A stretch of 64,000 nucleotides of DNA, from positions 62,001 to 126,000 of the forward strand of contig JABRVX010000020.1 of NCBI GenBank assembly GCA_039961735.1, in the 5' to 3' direction. Shown piece by piece: positions 25,976 to 34,722 of the stretch. Position numbers and translations under genes: made by a program. Source of the DNA: Fimbriimonadia bacterium. Lineage in GTDB: Bacteria; Armatimonadota; Fimbriimonadia; Fimbriimonadales; JABRVX01. The notes beneath the pieces were generated by a model. It saw nothing but the letters and a program-made list of their open reading frames with translations, did no database searches and was not told the origin of the DNA. The stretch's first letter is position 1, and the number at the start of each line of letters is the position of its first letter.

Positions 25976-27619
25976 ATGAACTTAGGAAGATGTTTGGCGA
26001 CTGCTGGCGTTCTCACTCTTCTATCGGTTCGGGCCCTCACGCAGGCCCCGGCGTACGAAGTGGCTGTTGCTCCGGACGGCAGTCCCTATGTGAAGGGACA
26101 TGTCCTGGTCGGATTCCACGGTGGTGTGCTCCCCGCCATCCAACTTGGCGAGCGGCTATTCGGGGGCACCGTAGCCCGGCTGCTACCGGAGATCGGTGTC
26201 GCTCTCATCGCGTACCCGGTCGAGCATGACGTGTTTCCAATCATCCGAACGGTAAGCGCGGACCCGAGGGTTCGCTTTGCTGAACCCGACTATATCCTGC
26301 ACACGGCGTTCACGCCGAACGACACGTATTGGGCCAATCAGTGGGGGCCGAAGAAGATTCGTTGCGAAGTGGCCTGGGACTATGGCCAAGGGGATGCCGG
26401 GACCGTCATCGCCATCGTGGATACCGGCATCAACTACAACCACCCGGACCTGAACGACAAATACGTCGGTGGATACGACTTCCACAATGGCGACAACGAT
26501 CCAATGGACGACAACGGCCACGGCACCCACTGCGCCGGGATTGCGGCCGCCGAGACGAATAACGCTACGGGCGTCGCAGGAGTAGGCTTCAACTGCAAGC
26601 TCATGGCTGTGAAGGTCCTCGGTTCCAACGGTTCCGGTACCCTCACGAACGTCGCCTCCGGCATCAACTACGCGACGAGCAACGGTGCGAAGGTGATAAA
26701 CCTGAGTTTGGGAAGCACCAGCAGCTCGAGCACACTCCAATCCGCCGTGGACAACGCTTGGAACAGCGGCGCGGTCGTGTGTTGTGCTGCGGGCAACAAC
26801 GGCAGCACCTCGCTGTTCTACCCGGCTGCCTACCCGAACGCCATCGCAGTTGCCTCCACGGATAGCAACGACGCGCGTTCATCCTTCTCGAACTATGGAG
26901 CATCTTGGGTAGACGTTGCCGCACCCGGCCGCGACATCTATTCGACCTATGGCTCGGGATACGCGTATCTCTCAGGCACCTCCATGGCGTCGCCGCACGT
27001 TGCCGGCGCAGCTGCACTGCTCTACAGCAAGATTGGTGGCGCCCGAAGCAACGCCACTGCGACACAAGTCCGAAATCTGCTGGAGAGCACGGCGGTGTAC
27101 GTCGGCACTTGGGTTGCTAGCGGACGCATAGACCTAGGTGCCGCCATGGCGCAGTTGGGTGGCGGAGGGGGCCAGACTCTCACCTTCGACGCCACGAGTG
27201 TGGTAAGGCTCATCGGCAACATGCGGTCGGCTAACCCCGCTCTGCTGCACGACGACGACAATCAGTTCCTGCAAGTGTCCGCAGTCAAGTCCGGCTCGTC
27301 TCGCGTTACCTCGTACTATGCCGAGTACGTCGTGTCTTCTGCCGCCTGGGTTAGCGGGGTCATCGAACTGAGTGCCCGGGCATCGAGAACGGCCGGTTTA
27401 ACCGTCCAAGCTTACAATTGGCCGTTGGCTCGCTGGGAAACGGTTCTTAGCGGAGTCAACCTTACGACTACGGAAGCATTCAGGACGATCAACTTCCCGA
27501 GCCCCATGTCCGACTACATTTCATCCTCCAACCGAGTGCGCGTTCTGGTCAGGACGTCCTCTGGTCAGTCGCATACGGCCTACACGGACCTCCTGCAGAT
27601 CAAGCTGACGAGTCAGTAG
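25976..27619 (+). CDS. secreted subtilisin-like serine protease (S8) with C-terminal beta domain
   Basis: A 547-residue protease. The start at 25976 gives a signal peptide (LATAGVLTLLSVRALTQA). A propeptide-like region (to about residue 110) precedes the S8 domain with catalytic Asp149 (AIVDTGIN), His182 (DNGHGTHCAG), oxyanion Asn274 (AAGNNGS) and Ser336 (GTSMASPHVAG). The closest type is thermitase/WPRR-like: QWGPKKIRCEVAW. After a GGGG linker, about 150 C-terminal residues form a predicted beta-sandwich without a recognised sorting signal. It is divergent from the PEP-CTERM gene. Confidence 0.92.
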   Translation: MNLGRCLATAGVLTLLSVRALTQAPAYEVAVAPDGSPYVKGHVLVGFHGGVLPAIQLGERLFGGTVARLLPEIGVALIAYPVEHDVFPIIRTVSADPRVRFAEPDYILHTAFTPNDTYWANQWGPKKIRCEVAWDYGQGDAGTVIAIVDTGINYNHPDLNDKYVGGYDFHNGDNDPMDDNGHGTHCAGIAAAETNNATGVAGVGFNCKLMAVKVLGSNGSGTLTNVASGINYATSNGAKVINLSLGSTSSSSTLQSAVDNAWNSGAVVCCAAGNNGSTSLFYPAAYPNAIAVASTDSNDARSSFSNYGASWVDVAAPGRDIYSTYGSGYAYLSGTSMASPHVAGAAALLYSKIGGARSNATATQVRNLLESTAVYVGTWVASGRIDLGAAMAQLGGGGGQTLTFDATSVVRLIGNMRSANPALLHDDDNQFLQVSAVKSGSSRVTSYYAEYVVSSAAWVSGVIELSARASRTAGLTVQAYNWPLARWETVLSGVNLTTTEAFRTINFPSPMSDYISSSNRVRVLVRTSSGQSHTAYTDLLQIKLTSQ

Positions 27620-27642
27620 AGGCCTAACTCGCAGGCCTTCGC

Positions 27643-27664
27643 GGGGCGCCCGATAGGGCGCCCC
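27643..27664 (+). terminator. hairpin terminator after the subtilase
   Basis: A perfect 9-bp stem (GGGGCGCCC / GGGCGCCCC) around a GATA loop, 24 bp after the stop; a short T-rich stretch (GATTCTTT) follows. Confidence 0.6.
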
Positions 27665-27712
27665 GTCGATTCTTTGACACGTTCACCAGCCGACAGGTAG
27701 GATTCGCGCCCG

Positions 27713-27788
27713 GAGCCGGTAGCTCAGTCGGTAGAGCAACGGCCTTTTAAGCCGTGGGTCCTGGGTTCAAGTCCCAGCCGGCTCACCA
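27713..27788 (+). tRNA. tRNA-Lys(TTT)
   Basis: A 76-nt cloverleaf. Acceptor GAGCCGG pairs with CCGGCTC, the D arm is GCTCAGTCGGTAGAGC, and the anticodon loop CTTTTAA gives TTT. The T arm contains GGTTCAAGTCC and the 3' ACCA is encoded. It reads in the direction of the MmgE/PrpD gene. Confidence 0.97.
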
Positions 27789-27840
27789 GGGAATCACGAG
27801 CGACGCAGCTCGAGAACACGCAATACGAAGAGGTAATGCG

Positions 27841-29211
27841 ATGGCAACCGTCACTTATCGGCTGGCGGAATGGGCCGCCGGACTGCGCTACGAAGACCTC
27901 ACTCCCGAAGCCGTGGACGCTTCTAAGCGGTTTCTGTACGACTCGATCGGGTGCGCGCTTGGCGGCTACCGTCAAGAGGATTGCGAGCTGCTCCTACACC
28001 ACCTTCGGGAAATGGGCGGCAACCCGCAGTGCACGTGCATAGGTACTGGGTACCGCACTTCTGCTGTGGATGCTTCGTTGTTCAACGCGCTCGCCATCCG
28101 GGCGATGGACTACAACGATATCTACTGGAAGGCCGACCCATGCCACCCGTCGGACATCCTCTCCGGACCTCTCGCCATCTGCGAATGGAAGCGTCTGTCT
28201 GGCAAAGACCTCATCGTAGCGACCGTCATCGCTTACGAGATCGAGATGCGCCTGTGTGAGTTCGGAGACCCCGGAATCCGTGAGCGAGGATGGCACCACG
28301 CGACGCTGACTGCATTCGCCGCTCCCATCGCGGCGGGCAGGGCGCTCGGACTCACTGCGGAGCAGATCCAGCACGCTGTGGGCATCTCCGCGTCACATTC
28401 GGCAACTCTGGGCGCAGTCACCGCAGGCAAGCTGACGATGATGAAGAACACCGTAGACCCGATGGCGACGCAGGCCGGAGTGGTCGCGGCACTGTTGGCG
28501 CAAAAGGGCTACACAGGGCCGGAGCACGTGCTGGACGGCAAAGAAGGCCTGATGCACTGTCTGGGACCGGCTTGGAAGACGGACATCCTCACCGAGGGAC
28601 TTGGCCGCGACTACCGAATCGCACGGTGCGGCATGAAGGCGTTCCCCATCGAAGCGCTGTCCCACTCTCCTGTCACCGCACTACTACGGCTGGTCGAAAC
28701 ACACGACATTCATCCCGAGCAGGTTCAGGAGATTCGCGTCGAGACGATCGCCCGGGCGGCGGACATCCTCTCCGATCCCGCAAAGTACCGCCCTGCTTCC
28801 AAAGAGACTGCCGACCACAGCCTGCCTTACTGCCTCGCCGTCGCGGTTGCCGACCGCCAAGTGACACCGCTGCAGTTCACCGCAGAGCGCATCGCGGACC
28901 CGGCCCTACATCCGTTGATGGACACGGTCAAAGCCGTTGCCAATGAGGAGTTCGAGAAGTTGTTCCCGGACATCCAGCCTTCGCGCGTGGCCGTGACGCT
29001 GAAGGACGGGCGGTCCTTCTCGGAGCGAGTGGACGTCCCGAAGGGCGACTACCGCGACCCGATGACGGTCGAGGAAATCAGCGTGAAGTTCGAAGCGCTC
29101 GCCGAAGGCGCCTTCGACAAAGCGCGGTGCGATGCGATCCGAGAGGCCTTGATGAATCTGGAGCAGTGCGCAGACATCTCGGAGATTGTGCCGCTCCTGG
29201 TTGCGGGCTAG
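27841..29211 (+). CDS. MmgE/PrpD family protein (2-methylcitrate dehydratase-like)
   Basis: A 456-residue protein of the MmgE/PrpD fold. It begins TYRLAEWAAGLRYEDLTPEAVDASKRFLYDSIGCALGGYR, has the conserved NALAIRAMDYNDIYW and HPSDILSGPLAICEW stretches, and KAFPIEALSHSPVTALLRL further on. PrpD dehydrates 2-methylcitrate in propionate breakdown, but the family also includes aconitate and iminodisuccinate-processing enzymes. prpB and prpC are absent here, so a methylcitrate role is unproven. The ATG has AGAGG 8 bp upstream. The gene is isolated between two tRNA genes. Confidence 0.88.
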   Translation: MATVTYRLAEWAAGLRYEDLTPEAVDASKRFLYDSIGCALGGYRQEDCELLLHHLREMGGNPQCTCIGTGYRTSAVDASLFNALAIRAMDYNDIYWKADPCHPSDILSGPLAICEWKRLSGKDLIVATVIAYEIEMRLCEFGDPGIRERGWHHATLTAFAAPIAAGRALGLTAEQIQHAVGISASHSATLGAVTAGKLTMMKNTVDPMATQAGVVAALLAQKGYTGPEHVLDGKEGLMHCLGPAWKTDILTEGLGRDYRIARCGMKAFPIEALSHSPVTALLRLVETHDIHPEQVQEIRVETIARAADILSDPAKYRPASKETADHSLPYCLAVAVADRQVTPLQFTAERIADPALHPLMDTVKAVANEEFEKLFPDIQPSRVAVTLKDGRSFSERVDVPKGDYRDPMTVEEISVKFEALAEGAFDKARCDAIREALMNLEQCADISEIVPLLVAG

Positions 29212-29263
29212 GCTCTGCTCTCAGCGAGCGCAGCCTCTAAGGGTGCTAGAATCGGCTGCGTGT

Positions 29264-29338
29264 GGGCTCGTAGCTCAGGGGTAGAGCGGGCGGCTCATAA
29301 CCGCTTGGTCGCAGGTTCGAATCCTGCCGGGCCCACCA
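29264..29338 (+). tRNA. tRNA with CAT anticodon (elongator Met or Ile2)
   Basis: A 75-nt cloverleaf. Acceptor GGGCTCG pairs with CGGGCCC, D arm GCTCAGGGGTAGAGC, anticodon loop CTCATAA, T arm GGTTCGAATCC, and ACCA is encoded. A G1-C72 pair rules out initiator tRNA-fMet. Whether C34 is modified to lysidine (making it tRNA-Ile2) cannot be read with certainty. Confidence 0.93.
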
Positions 29339-29528
29339 GCACGGTTCGCTCCGCTTCGGGTGACTGCACACCAGTTAGCATTAGATCCCAGCCGAGTGAA
29401 TCACGGTAGGTAGGTTCAGCTCGCGGCCCCCGTGCGCACGGGGCGGCCATCATAGAGCCAAGTGAACCTATTCGGTGTCGGACTTCGTAGTGATAGCCAG
29501 TGCAACGAGAGGAGCTGATGATCTGCCC

Positions 29529-30014
29529 ATGAAGACGATTATCCCTCACCTGTGGTTTGCCGACAACGCAGAAGAGGCCGTTGACTTCTACACGTCGCTG
29601 TTCCCCAACTCGAGAGTGACTGGGAGAATGCTCTGCGGAGAGTCGGCGGCGAACGTCACGGGGTTGCCGGAAGGGTCGGTCTTGGCCATCTACTTCGACC
29701 TGAACGGACAGCCTTTCGTCGCGTTCAACGCCGGCACGGCTGTAACTTTCAACGATGCAGTCTCGTTCATGGTGCTTTGCGAGTCGCAGGACGAGATGGA
29801 CGGCTACTATGAGAAGCTGTCGGCTGATCGCGAAGCCGAGATGTGCGGCTGGGTCAAGGACAAGTACGGACTTTCGTGGCAGCTCGGTTCGGACGAGATA
29901 GAAACCCTCGTGCGGACTGGGGAGCCCCAAAAGGTCGAACGCATGTTCGCGGCGATGATCACGATGAAGCGCCTCGACATCGCCGCACTCAAGCGCGCCT
30001 ACGCTGGTATCTAG
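29529..30014 (+). CDS. VOC superfamily (PhnB-like) protein
   Basis: A 161-residue protein beginning MKTIIPHLWFADNAEEAVDFYTSLFPNSRV, the typical start of the PhnB/3-demethylubiquinone methyltransferase-like branch of the glyoxalase/VOC superfamily. The C-terminal half has CGWVKDKYGLSWQL, matching the family. An upstream GTG at 29475 extends the frame, but the MKTI start agrees with the family. These proteins are often annotated from fold alone and the reaction is unknown. Confidence 0.85.
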   Translation: MKTIIPHLWFADNAEEAVDFYTSLFPNSRVTGRMLCGESAANVTGLPEGSVLAIYFDLNGQPFVAFNAGTAVTFNDAVSFMVLCESQDEMDGYYEKLSADREAEMCGWVKDKYGLSWQLGSDEIETLVRTGEPQKVERMFAAMITMKRLDIAALKRAYAGI

Positions 30015-30177
30015 CTCCCGGTTCCGGCTTATCGTGCCAGTGGGCTGCTGCTACCGTGCACGGGGCCGACCGACGATAACGCACGAGCGCTAGAAGGTAA
30101 GCCCTGGGCTGAGGCGAACTGTCTTCGCAGCGTCGTCGGTACCCCCGGCCTCGGAATCCGCTCAAAGGAGTGCTGCC

Positions 30178-31212
30178 ATGCGTAGAACAGCGTCACTTGC
30201 CGTCGTTGCCTTCGGCCTGCTGTTGTTCGGCTGCAACCCCGACACCAAGAACGGCACCAACCAGAACCCCTCGAACCCAGGCGGCGGCCCTAAGGACGTG
30301 AAGATCGGCTTCATCGTCAAGTCCATGGCCGACAGCTGGTTCCAGAGCGAAACCAGCTTCGCCAAGGAGAAGGCGAAGGAACTCGGCGCCGAGCTCATCG
30401 TCCAGGAGGCGCTCAACGGGAACGCCGTGCTCACCACCATCGACTCGATGGCGACGAACGGCTGCCAGGGCATTATCATCTGCTCTCCTGAGGTGCAGTT
30501 AGGAAGCGCGATCAAGGCGGCGGCCGCGAGGCACGACATGAAGCTGATGAGCGTGGACGATCGGCTCGTCGGTGGAGATGGCAAGCCACTTACCGATATC
30601 CCGCATCTCGGCATTGATGCCTACAACATCGGCAAGCAAGTGGGTCAGGCCATCGTGGATGAGATGGGTCGTCGTGGCTGGAAGCCGGATGAGGTCGCTG
30701 GTCTGGCGATCACCGCTCCCGCGCTAGAGACGGCTAGGCAACGCGTCAACGGCGCCAAGGAAGTGCTGCTGGCGAACGGGTTCCGGGAGTCGAACATCTT
30801 CGAAGCGCCGTGGACCGGCTCGGTGGACATCGCAGCCGCGAGCGACGCGGCGAACGGCGTGCTGACAGCCCGCAGCCACTTCCGCAAGTGGGTCGTTTTC
30901 AGCTCCAACGACGATGGCGTGCTCGGGGGTATCCGGGCCATCTCGAATCGGGGCATTCCCGCCACCGGCATCATCGGGGTGGGCATCAACGGCGCACTCG
31001 CTGCAGCTGAATGGGCCAAGGGCACGCCTACCGGCATGGTAGCCTCTGTGCTGCTTCAGCCGAGAGTTCACGGAGCAGACACGGTAGAGATGATGTACCG
31101 CTGGATCACGGAAGGCAAGGAACCCCCTAAGGAGACCTACACCACTGGCACCATCATAGACAAGAACAACTACAAGGAGGCTCTGAAGAAACAGGGCCTG
31201 TCTTTGCCGTAG
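30178..31212 (+). CDS. araF: sugar ABC transporter substrate-binding lipoprotein (AraF-like)
   Basis: A 344-residue periplasmic-binding protein of the CUT2 type. A lipobox (LLLFGC, Cys19) gives a lipoprotein, followed by a Gly/Asn/Pro linker and KIGFIVKSMADSWFQSETSFAKEKAKELGAELIVQEA, typical of AraF/arabinose-binding proteins. The second lobe contains FSSNDDGVLGGIRAI and GVGINGALAAAEW. Ribosome site AAAGGAG precedes it. First gene of an araFGH unit. Arabinose as ligand is inferred from family similarity; no arabinose catabolic genes are present. Confidence 0.87.
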   Translation: MRRTASLAVVAFGLLLFGCNPDTKNGTNQNPSNPGGGPKDVKIGFIVKSMADSWFQSETSFAKEKAKELGAELIVQEALNGNAVLTTIDSMATNGCQGIIICSPEVQLGSAIKAAAARHDMKLMSVDDRLVGGDGKPLTDIPHLGIDAYNIGKQVGQAIVDEMGRRGWKPDEVAGLAITAPALETARQRVNGAKEVLLANGFRESNIFEAPWTGSVDIAAASDAANGVLTARSHFRKWVVFSSNDDGVLGGIRAISNRGIPATGIIGVGINGALAAAEWAKGTPTGMVASVLLQPRVHGADTVEMMYRWITEGKEPPKETYTTGTIIDKNNYKEALKKQGLSLP

Positions 31213-31228
31213 CCCACCAGCAGCGATC

Positions 31229-32722
31229 GTGGTCGGCTTCCACTCCATCTCTAAGGCGTTTGCGGGCGTGCAGGCTCTGCATAACGTCTCGTTCGCCGTC
31301 GCGGATGGGAGCATCCATGCACTTTGCGGAGAAAACGGGGCAGGCAAGAGCACGCTCCTGAAGGTCCTTAGCGGGGTGCACCGGCCGGAGACCGGCCACG
31401 TCGAGATTGACGGCACGGCTTATCGCTTCCGCACCACGTGGGAGGCTTTGGATGCCGGGGTGGCGGTCATCTACCAGGAACTCAACCTGGTGCCCGAGAT
31501 GAGCGTCGCCGAGAACGTGTGGCTCGGGCACTTCGCTCGGAAAGGCCCATTCGTAGACCGACGGGAGCTGGCCAGGAGGACCACCGAGTCGCTTCGGCGA
31601 GTTGGGTTGGATGTGAGCCCTTGGACGCGAGTGGGGTCCCTCAGCCTCGCTCAGAGGCAGATGGTCGAGACCGCAAAGGCTCTCTCTCGCAATGCACGGG
31701 TCATCGCCTTCGATGAGCCTACGAGCAGTCTGAGCGCGCGAGAGGTAGACACGCTGTTCGCGCTGATCCGGGAACTGCGGGATCGCGGGCTATCCGTGCT
31801 TTACGTGTCGCATCGCATGGACGAGGTGGTGCAGCTATGCGATGCGTGTACGGTGCTGCGGGATGGCCAGCATATCGAGACCTTTGAGAGCATGGAGGGC
31901 GTGGACGCAGGGCTGATCACCAACCGCATGGTAGGCAGAGAACTGATCCACGTCAAGTCGGAGATCCCGTCGAAGTACGGACCGCCGGTCCTCGAGGTGC
32001 ACGGCGTACGTGGGCCGGGCCTCGCCGAGCCGGTCAGCCTGGTTGCCAGGGAAGGGGAGATCGTGGGCATCTTCGGGCTGGTCGGTGCGGGCAGGACGGA
32101 GCTGCTCAAAGCTATCTACATGGGTACGGAAGGCCAGGTGCTAGTGCGGGGCGTACCCGCCCCACGCCGTGGGCCCGATTCGTCCATTCGTGCAGGCATC
32201 GTCTTCTGTCCAGAGGATCGAAAGAAGGAGGGCATCGTCCCAATGCTCTCCGTCTCCGAGAACATCAACCTCAGCATCCGGCGAGCGCTGGCGCGCCTGC
32301 GGGTATGGCTTGCCGCTCAGCGGGAGCGGGAGAACGCGCAGCGCTTCATCGAAAGGCTCCGCATCCGCACAAGCTCGCTGCAGACACCGGTGGCCAACCT
32401 GAGTGGAGGGAACCAGCAGAAGGTGATCCTCGCGCGTTGGCTCAGCGAGGACGTCAAGGCAATTCTCTTCGACGAGCCTACGAGGGGCATAGACGTCGGT
32501 GCCAAAGCCGAGATCTTCGCAATCGTTCGCGGGCTCGCCGCGCAGGGCATCGGCGTGGTGTTCGTCAGCAGCGAGCTGCCCGAGATACTGGCGCTCAGCC
32601 ACCGTGTCATCGTCATGTGCGAGGGTCGTGTCACGGGTGAGATGCCCACCTCGGAGGCCACCGAGCAGGCCTTACTCGAGCTTGCTCTGCCCAAATCCGC
32701 CTCCACCGGAGTTTCTGCATGA
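31229..32722 (+). CDS. araG: sugar ABC transporter ATP-binding protein (AraG-like)
   Basis: A 497-residue double-ATPase subunit of the CUT2 class. The first NBD has Walker A GENGAGKSTLL, signature LSLAQRQMVETAKAL and Walker B VIAFDEPTSSLS. The second has FGLVGAGRTELL, signature LSGGNQQKVILARWL and FDEPTRGIDVGAK, whose degenerate Walker A is normal for this family. GTG start 16 bp after araF. The stop overlaps the araH start by 4 bp. Confidence 0.93.
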   Translation: MVGFHSISKAFAGVQALHNVSFAVADGSIHALCGENGAGKSTLLKVLSGVHRPETGHVEIDGTAYRFRTTWEALDAGVAVIYQELNLVPEMSVAENVWLGHFARKGPFVDRRELARRTTESLRRVGLDVSPWTRVGSLSLAQRQMVETAKALSRNARVIAFDEPTSSLSAREVDTLFALIRELRDRGLSVLYVSHRMDEVVQLCDACTVLRDGQHIETFESMEGVDAGLITNRMVGRELIHVKSEIPSKYGPPVLEVHGVRGPGLAEPVSLVAREGEIVGIFGLVGAGRTELLKAIYMGTEGQVLVRGVPAPRRGPDSSIRAGIVFCPEDRKKEGIVPMLSVSENINLSIRRALARLRVWLAAQRERENAQRFIERLRIRTSSLQTPVANLSGGNQQKVILARWLSEDVKAILFDEPTRGIDVGAKAEIFAIVRGLAAQGIGVVFVSSELPEILALSHRVIVMCEGRVTGEMPTSEATEQALLELALPKSASTGVSA

Positions 32723-33660
32723 ACGTAAAGCAGTTCGTCGTCCAGTCGGGCATGATCATCGTGTTCGGTTTCGTCGTATTGGCCGCATTCCTGATCGCGC
32801 CGCAATTCCTCAGCCTGAACAACATGATCAGCTTAGGGCTGCAGGTGACGTCGGTCGGGATCGTGGCGTGCGCGATGCTGTTCTGCCTGGCGGGTGGAGA
32901 CTTCGATCTGTCGGTCGGCTCGACGTTGGCGCTGGGCGGGATGGTCGCAGTGCTGGTTGCGAATGCGAGCGGCAGCCTGTGGCTCGGGACGGTAGCCGCA
33001 GTGGGTGCGGGTGCGGCAGTCGGGTCCGTGAACGGCGTCGTGATCTCGCGCTTCGGCATCAACGCGCTAATCACCACGCTGGCCACCATGCAGATCGTGC
33101 GCGGTCTGACGAATATCCTGGGGCACGGGACCCCGGTGACCGCTTCACGCCCGGGCTTCGAGTACTTGGGCAATCAAACGTTCTTCTCGATTCCGCTGCC
33201 AATCTGGATCATGATCGGGTTCTTCGTGTTGTTCGGCATCTTGCTTAACAAGACGGTGTTCGGGCGAAACACGCTGGCCATCGGCGGCAACCGCGAAGCG
33301 GCGCATTTGGCCGGCATCCCAGTGGCGAGGACCAAGATGGCCGTGTTCATCATCTCGGGGATGGCAGCAGCCTTCGCGGGGGTCATCACGGCATCGCGCC
33401 TGGTCGTGGCGAGCAACAATGCCGGTGAGAAGTTGGAGCTTCAGGCAATCTCGGCTTGCGTGTTGGGTGGTGTGTCGCTGTCTGGGGGCGTGGGTACGAT
33501 GAGCGGTACCGTGGTAGGGGTGCTGATCATGGGGATCGTCGAGAACGTGATGCGTCTGAAAAACGTGGATGCGTTCTATCAGATGGTGGTGACGGGCATT
33601 ATCCTGCTGCTCGCCGTGCTGCTCGACCGTGCCAAGTACCGGCTGCTAGCGAAGCAGTAG
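32719..33660 (+). CDS. araH: sugar ABC transporter permease (AraH-like)
   Basis: A 313-residue permease of the CUT2/RbsC family with about eight or nine membrane helices. The signature GGDFDLSVGSTLALGG and the cytoplasmic loop GRNTLAIGGNREAAHLAGIPV (coupling helix to the ATPase) are intact. ATGA overlap with araG indicates coupled translation. It completes a three-gene transporter; no regulator is adjacent. Confidence 0.93.
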   Translation: MNVKQFVVQSGMIIVFGFVVLAAFLIAPQFLSLNNMISLGLQVTSVGIVACAMLFCLAGGDFDLSVGSTLALGGMVAVLVANASGSLWLGTVAAVGAGAAVGSVNGVVISRFGINALITTLATMQIVRGLTNILGHGTPVTASRPGFEYLGNQTFFSIPLPIWIMIGFFVLFGILLNKTVFGRNTLAIGGNREAAHLAGIPVARTKMAVFIISGMAAAFAGVITASRLVVASNNAGEKLELQAISACVLGGVSLSGGVGTMSGTVVGVLIMGIVENVMRLKNVDAFYQMVVTGIILLLAVLLDRAKYRLLAKQ

Positions 33661-33707
33661 TTATCTCGATACGTGGCGGCGCGGAGCAGGGGGACCCCAG
33701 ACGAACT

Positions 33708-33735
33708 CCGGGGAGAGGGCTAGCCCTCTCCCCGG
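33708..33735. terminator. palindromic hairpin between araH and the convergent small gene
   Basis: A perfect 28-nt palindrome (arms CCGGGGAGAGGGCT) located 48 bp after araH. No T-run follows on either strand, so a bidirectional or factor-assisted terminator is the likely role. Confidence 0.55.
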
Positions 33736-33762
33736 CTCAAAAAGTCGGTTTCGACGAACCGC

Positions 33763-34041
33763 TTAGAAGTTGACGACGAGGTCGTTGTCCGCCGCGAGCT
33801 GGCGGGCCTTGGAGATCGGGATGTACGGATCGTCGGACAGCTTCGCCACGGCTACGGGGATGTTGCTGAAGAACGTCACCCGCGGGCTCCTGCCCTCTGC
33901 GACGCCGTCGTACGGCACGCGGCAAAGCGTGCCCCACTCGATGAACAGGTAGGTGCCCGGCTCGTTGATGTCGTTCCAGTTGTAGACGGGAGCGGTCCCA
34001 GGGGTGTAGTTGGTGGTGGTCTGAGAGTTCTTGCTCTTCAT
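33763..34041 (-). CDS. hypothetical 92-residue protein
   Basis: Starts MKSKNSQTTTNYTPGT with an AAGGGAAG site before the ATG. The sequence (VYNWNDINEPGTYLFIEWGTLCRVPYDGVAEGRSPRVTFFSNIPVAVAKLSDDPYIPISKARQLAADNDL) is soluble and compact, with no signal or membrane segment. I do not recognise the family. It stands alone between convergent and divergent neighbours, with no clue to function. Confidence 0.6.
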   Translation of the reverse strand: MKSKNSQTTTNYTPGTAPVYNWNDINEPGTYLFIEWGTLCRVPYDGVAEGRSPRVTFFSNIPVAVAKLSDDPYIPISKARQLAADNDLVVNF

Positions 34042-34209
34042 GCTCTTCCCTTAACTCCGTAATCGGGTATTTGGCGCAAGCCAAGCCGTCGTCTTCGCCC
34101 CAGCGCGAAGCCCGCCGGTAGCGCCTGCTGCCTACCCTAGATTTCGGTTTCTGGCGGGGTCCTCTTTAGGGTCTCGGGGCGCTTACGAAGCACGCGGTAG
34201 AATCCCCGC

Positions 34210-34722
34210 ATGAGTGGCGATCGGCCGATGCCGCAGGTCCGAGTGCTGGAGCCCGGCGATCTGCAGATCGAGATGGACGAGCACAAGCTGACCCCCAAGA
34301 TGACCGTGGGCGGTGAGACGACCTACTACGACGTTCACTTCGCACGCGCCTACCCATTCTCCGACCCTGAGCGCTACATCGGAGCATATGACGCCGAAGG
34401 CAACGAGATCGGACTGATCGCCGACATCTCGGCCCTGCCCGAGCCACAAGCGGCAATCGTCCGACAGGATCTTTCCCGCCGCTACTTCACCCCCGCAATC
34501 CTCGCCATCAAGGGCTTGAAGCAGGACGCCACCCTCTGGCTGTTCGACGTCGAGACCACCCGTGGGCGCTGCGAGTTCTACGTGCGGCATTGGCGCGACA
34601 ACGCGTACGAGCTATCGCCCGGCAGGTGGATGATTACCAGCGTGGACGGCGTGCGCTTCGAGATTCCGGACTGGTCTGCCCTGGACGAGCGAAGCAAGGT
34701 GTTGCTGGAGCAACTGAACTAG
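34210..34722 (+). CDS. DUF1854 domain protein
   Basis: A 170-residue protein with the DUF1854 pattern: ARAYPFSDPERYIGAYDAEGNEIGLIADISALPEPQAAIVRQDLSRRYFTPAI, then DATLWLFDVETTRGRCEFYVRHWRDNAYELSPGRWMITSVDGVRFEIPDWSALDERSKVLLEQL. The family is of unknown function; elsewhere it occurs near ABC-type or cyanophycin-related genes. Here it is directly followed by comF, whose ATG begins at the next base after its TAG. Confidence 0.82.
   Translation: MSGDRPMPQVRVLEPGDLQIEMDEHKLTPKMTVGGETTYYDVHFARAYPFSDPERYIGAYDAEGNEIGLIADISALPEPQAAIVRQDLSRRYFTPAILAIKGLKQDATLWLFDVETTRGRCEFYVRHWRDNAYELSPGRWMITSVDGVRFEIPDWSALDERSKVLLEQLN

Noticed and set aside
29295-29930. 211-codon minus-strand frame
   Set aside because: It overlaps a tRNA and the VOC gene antisense, and has no recognisable product.
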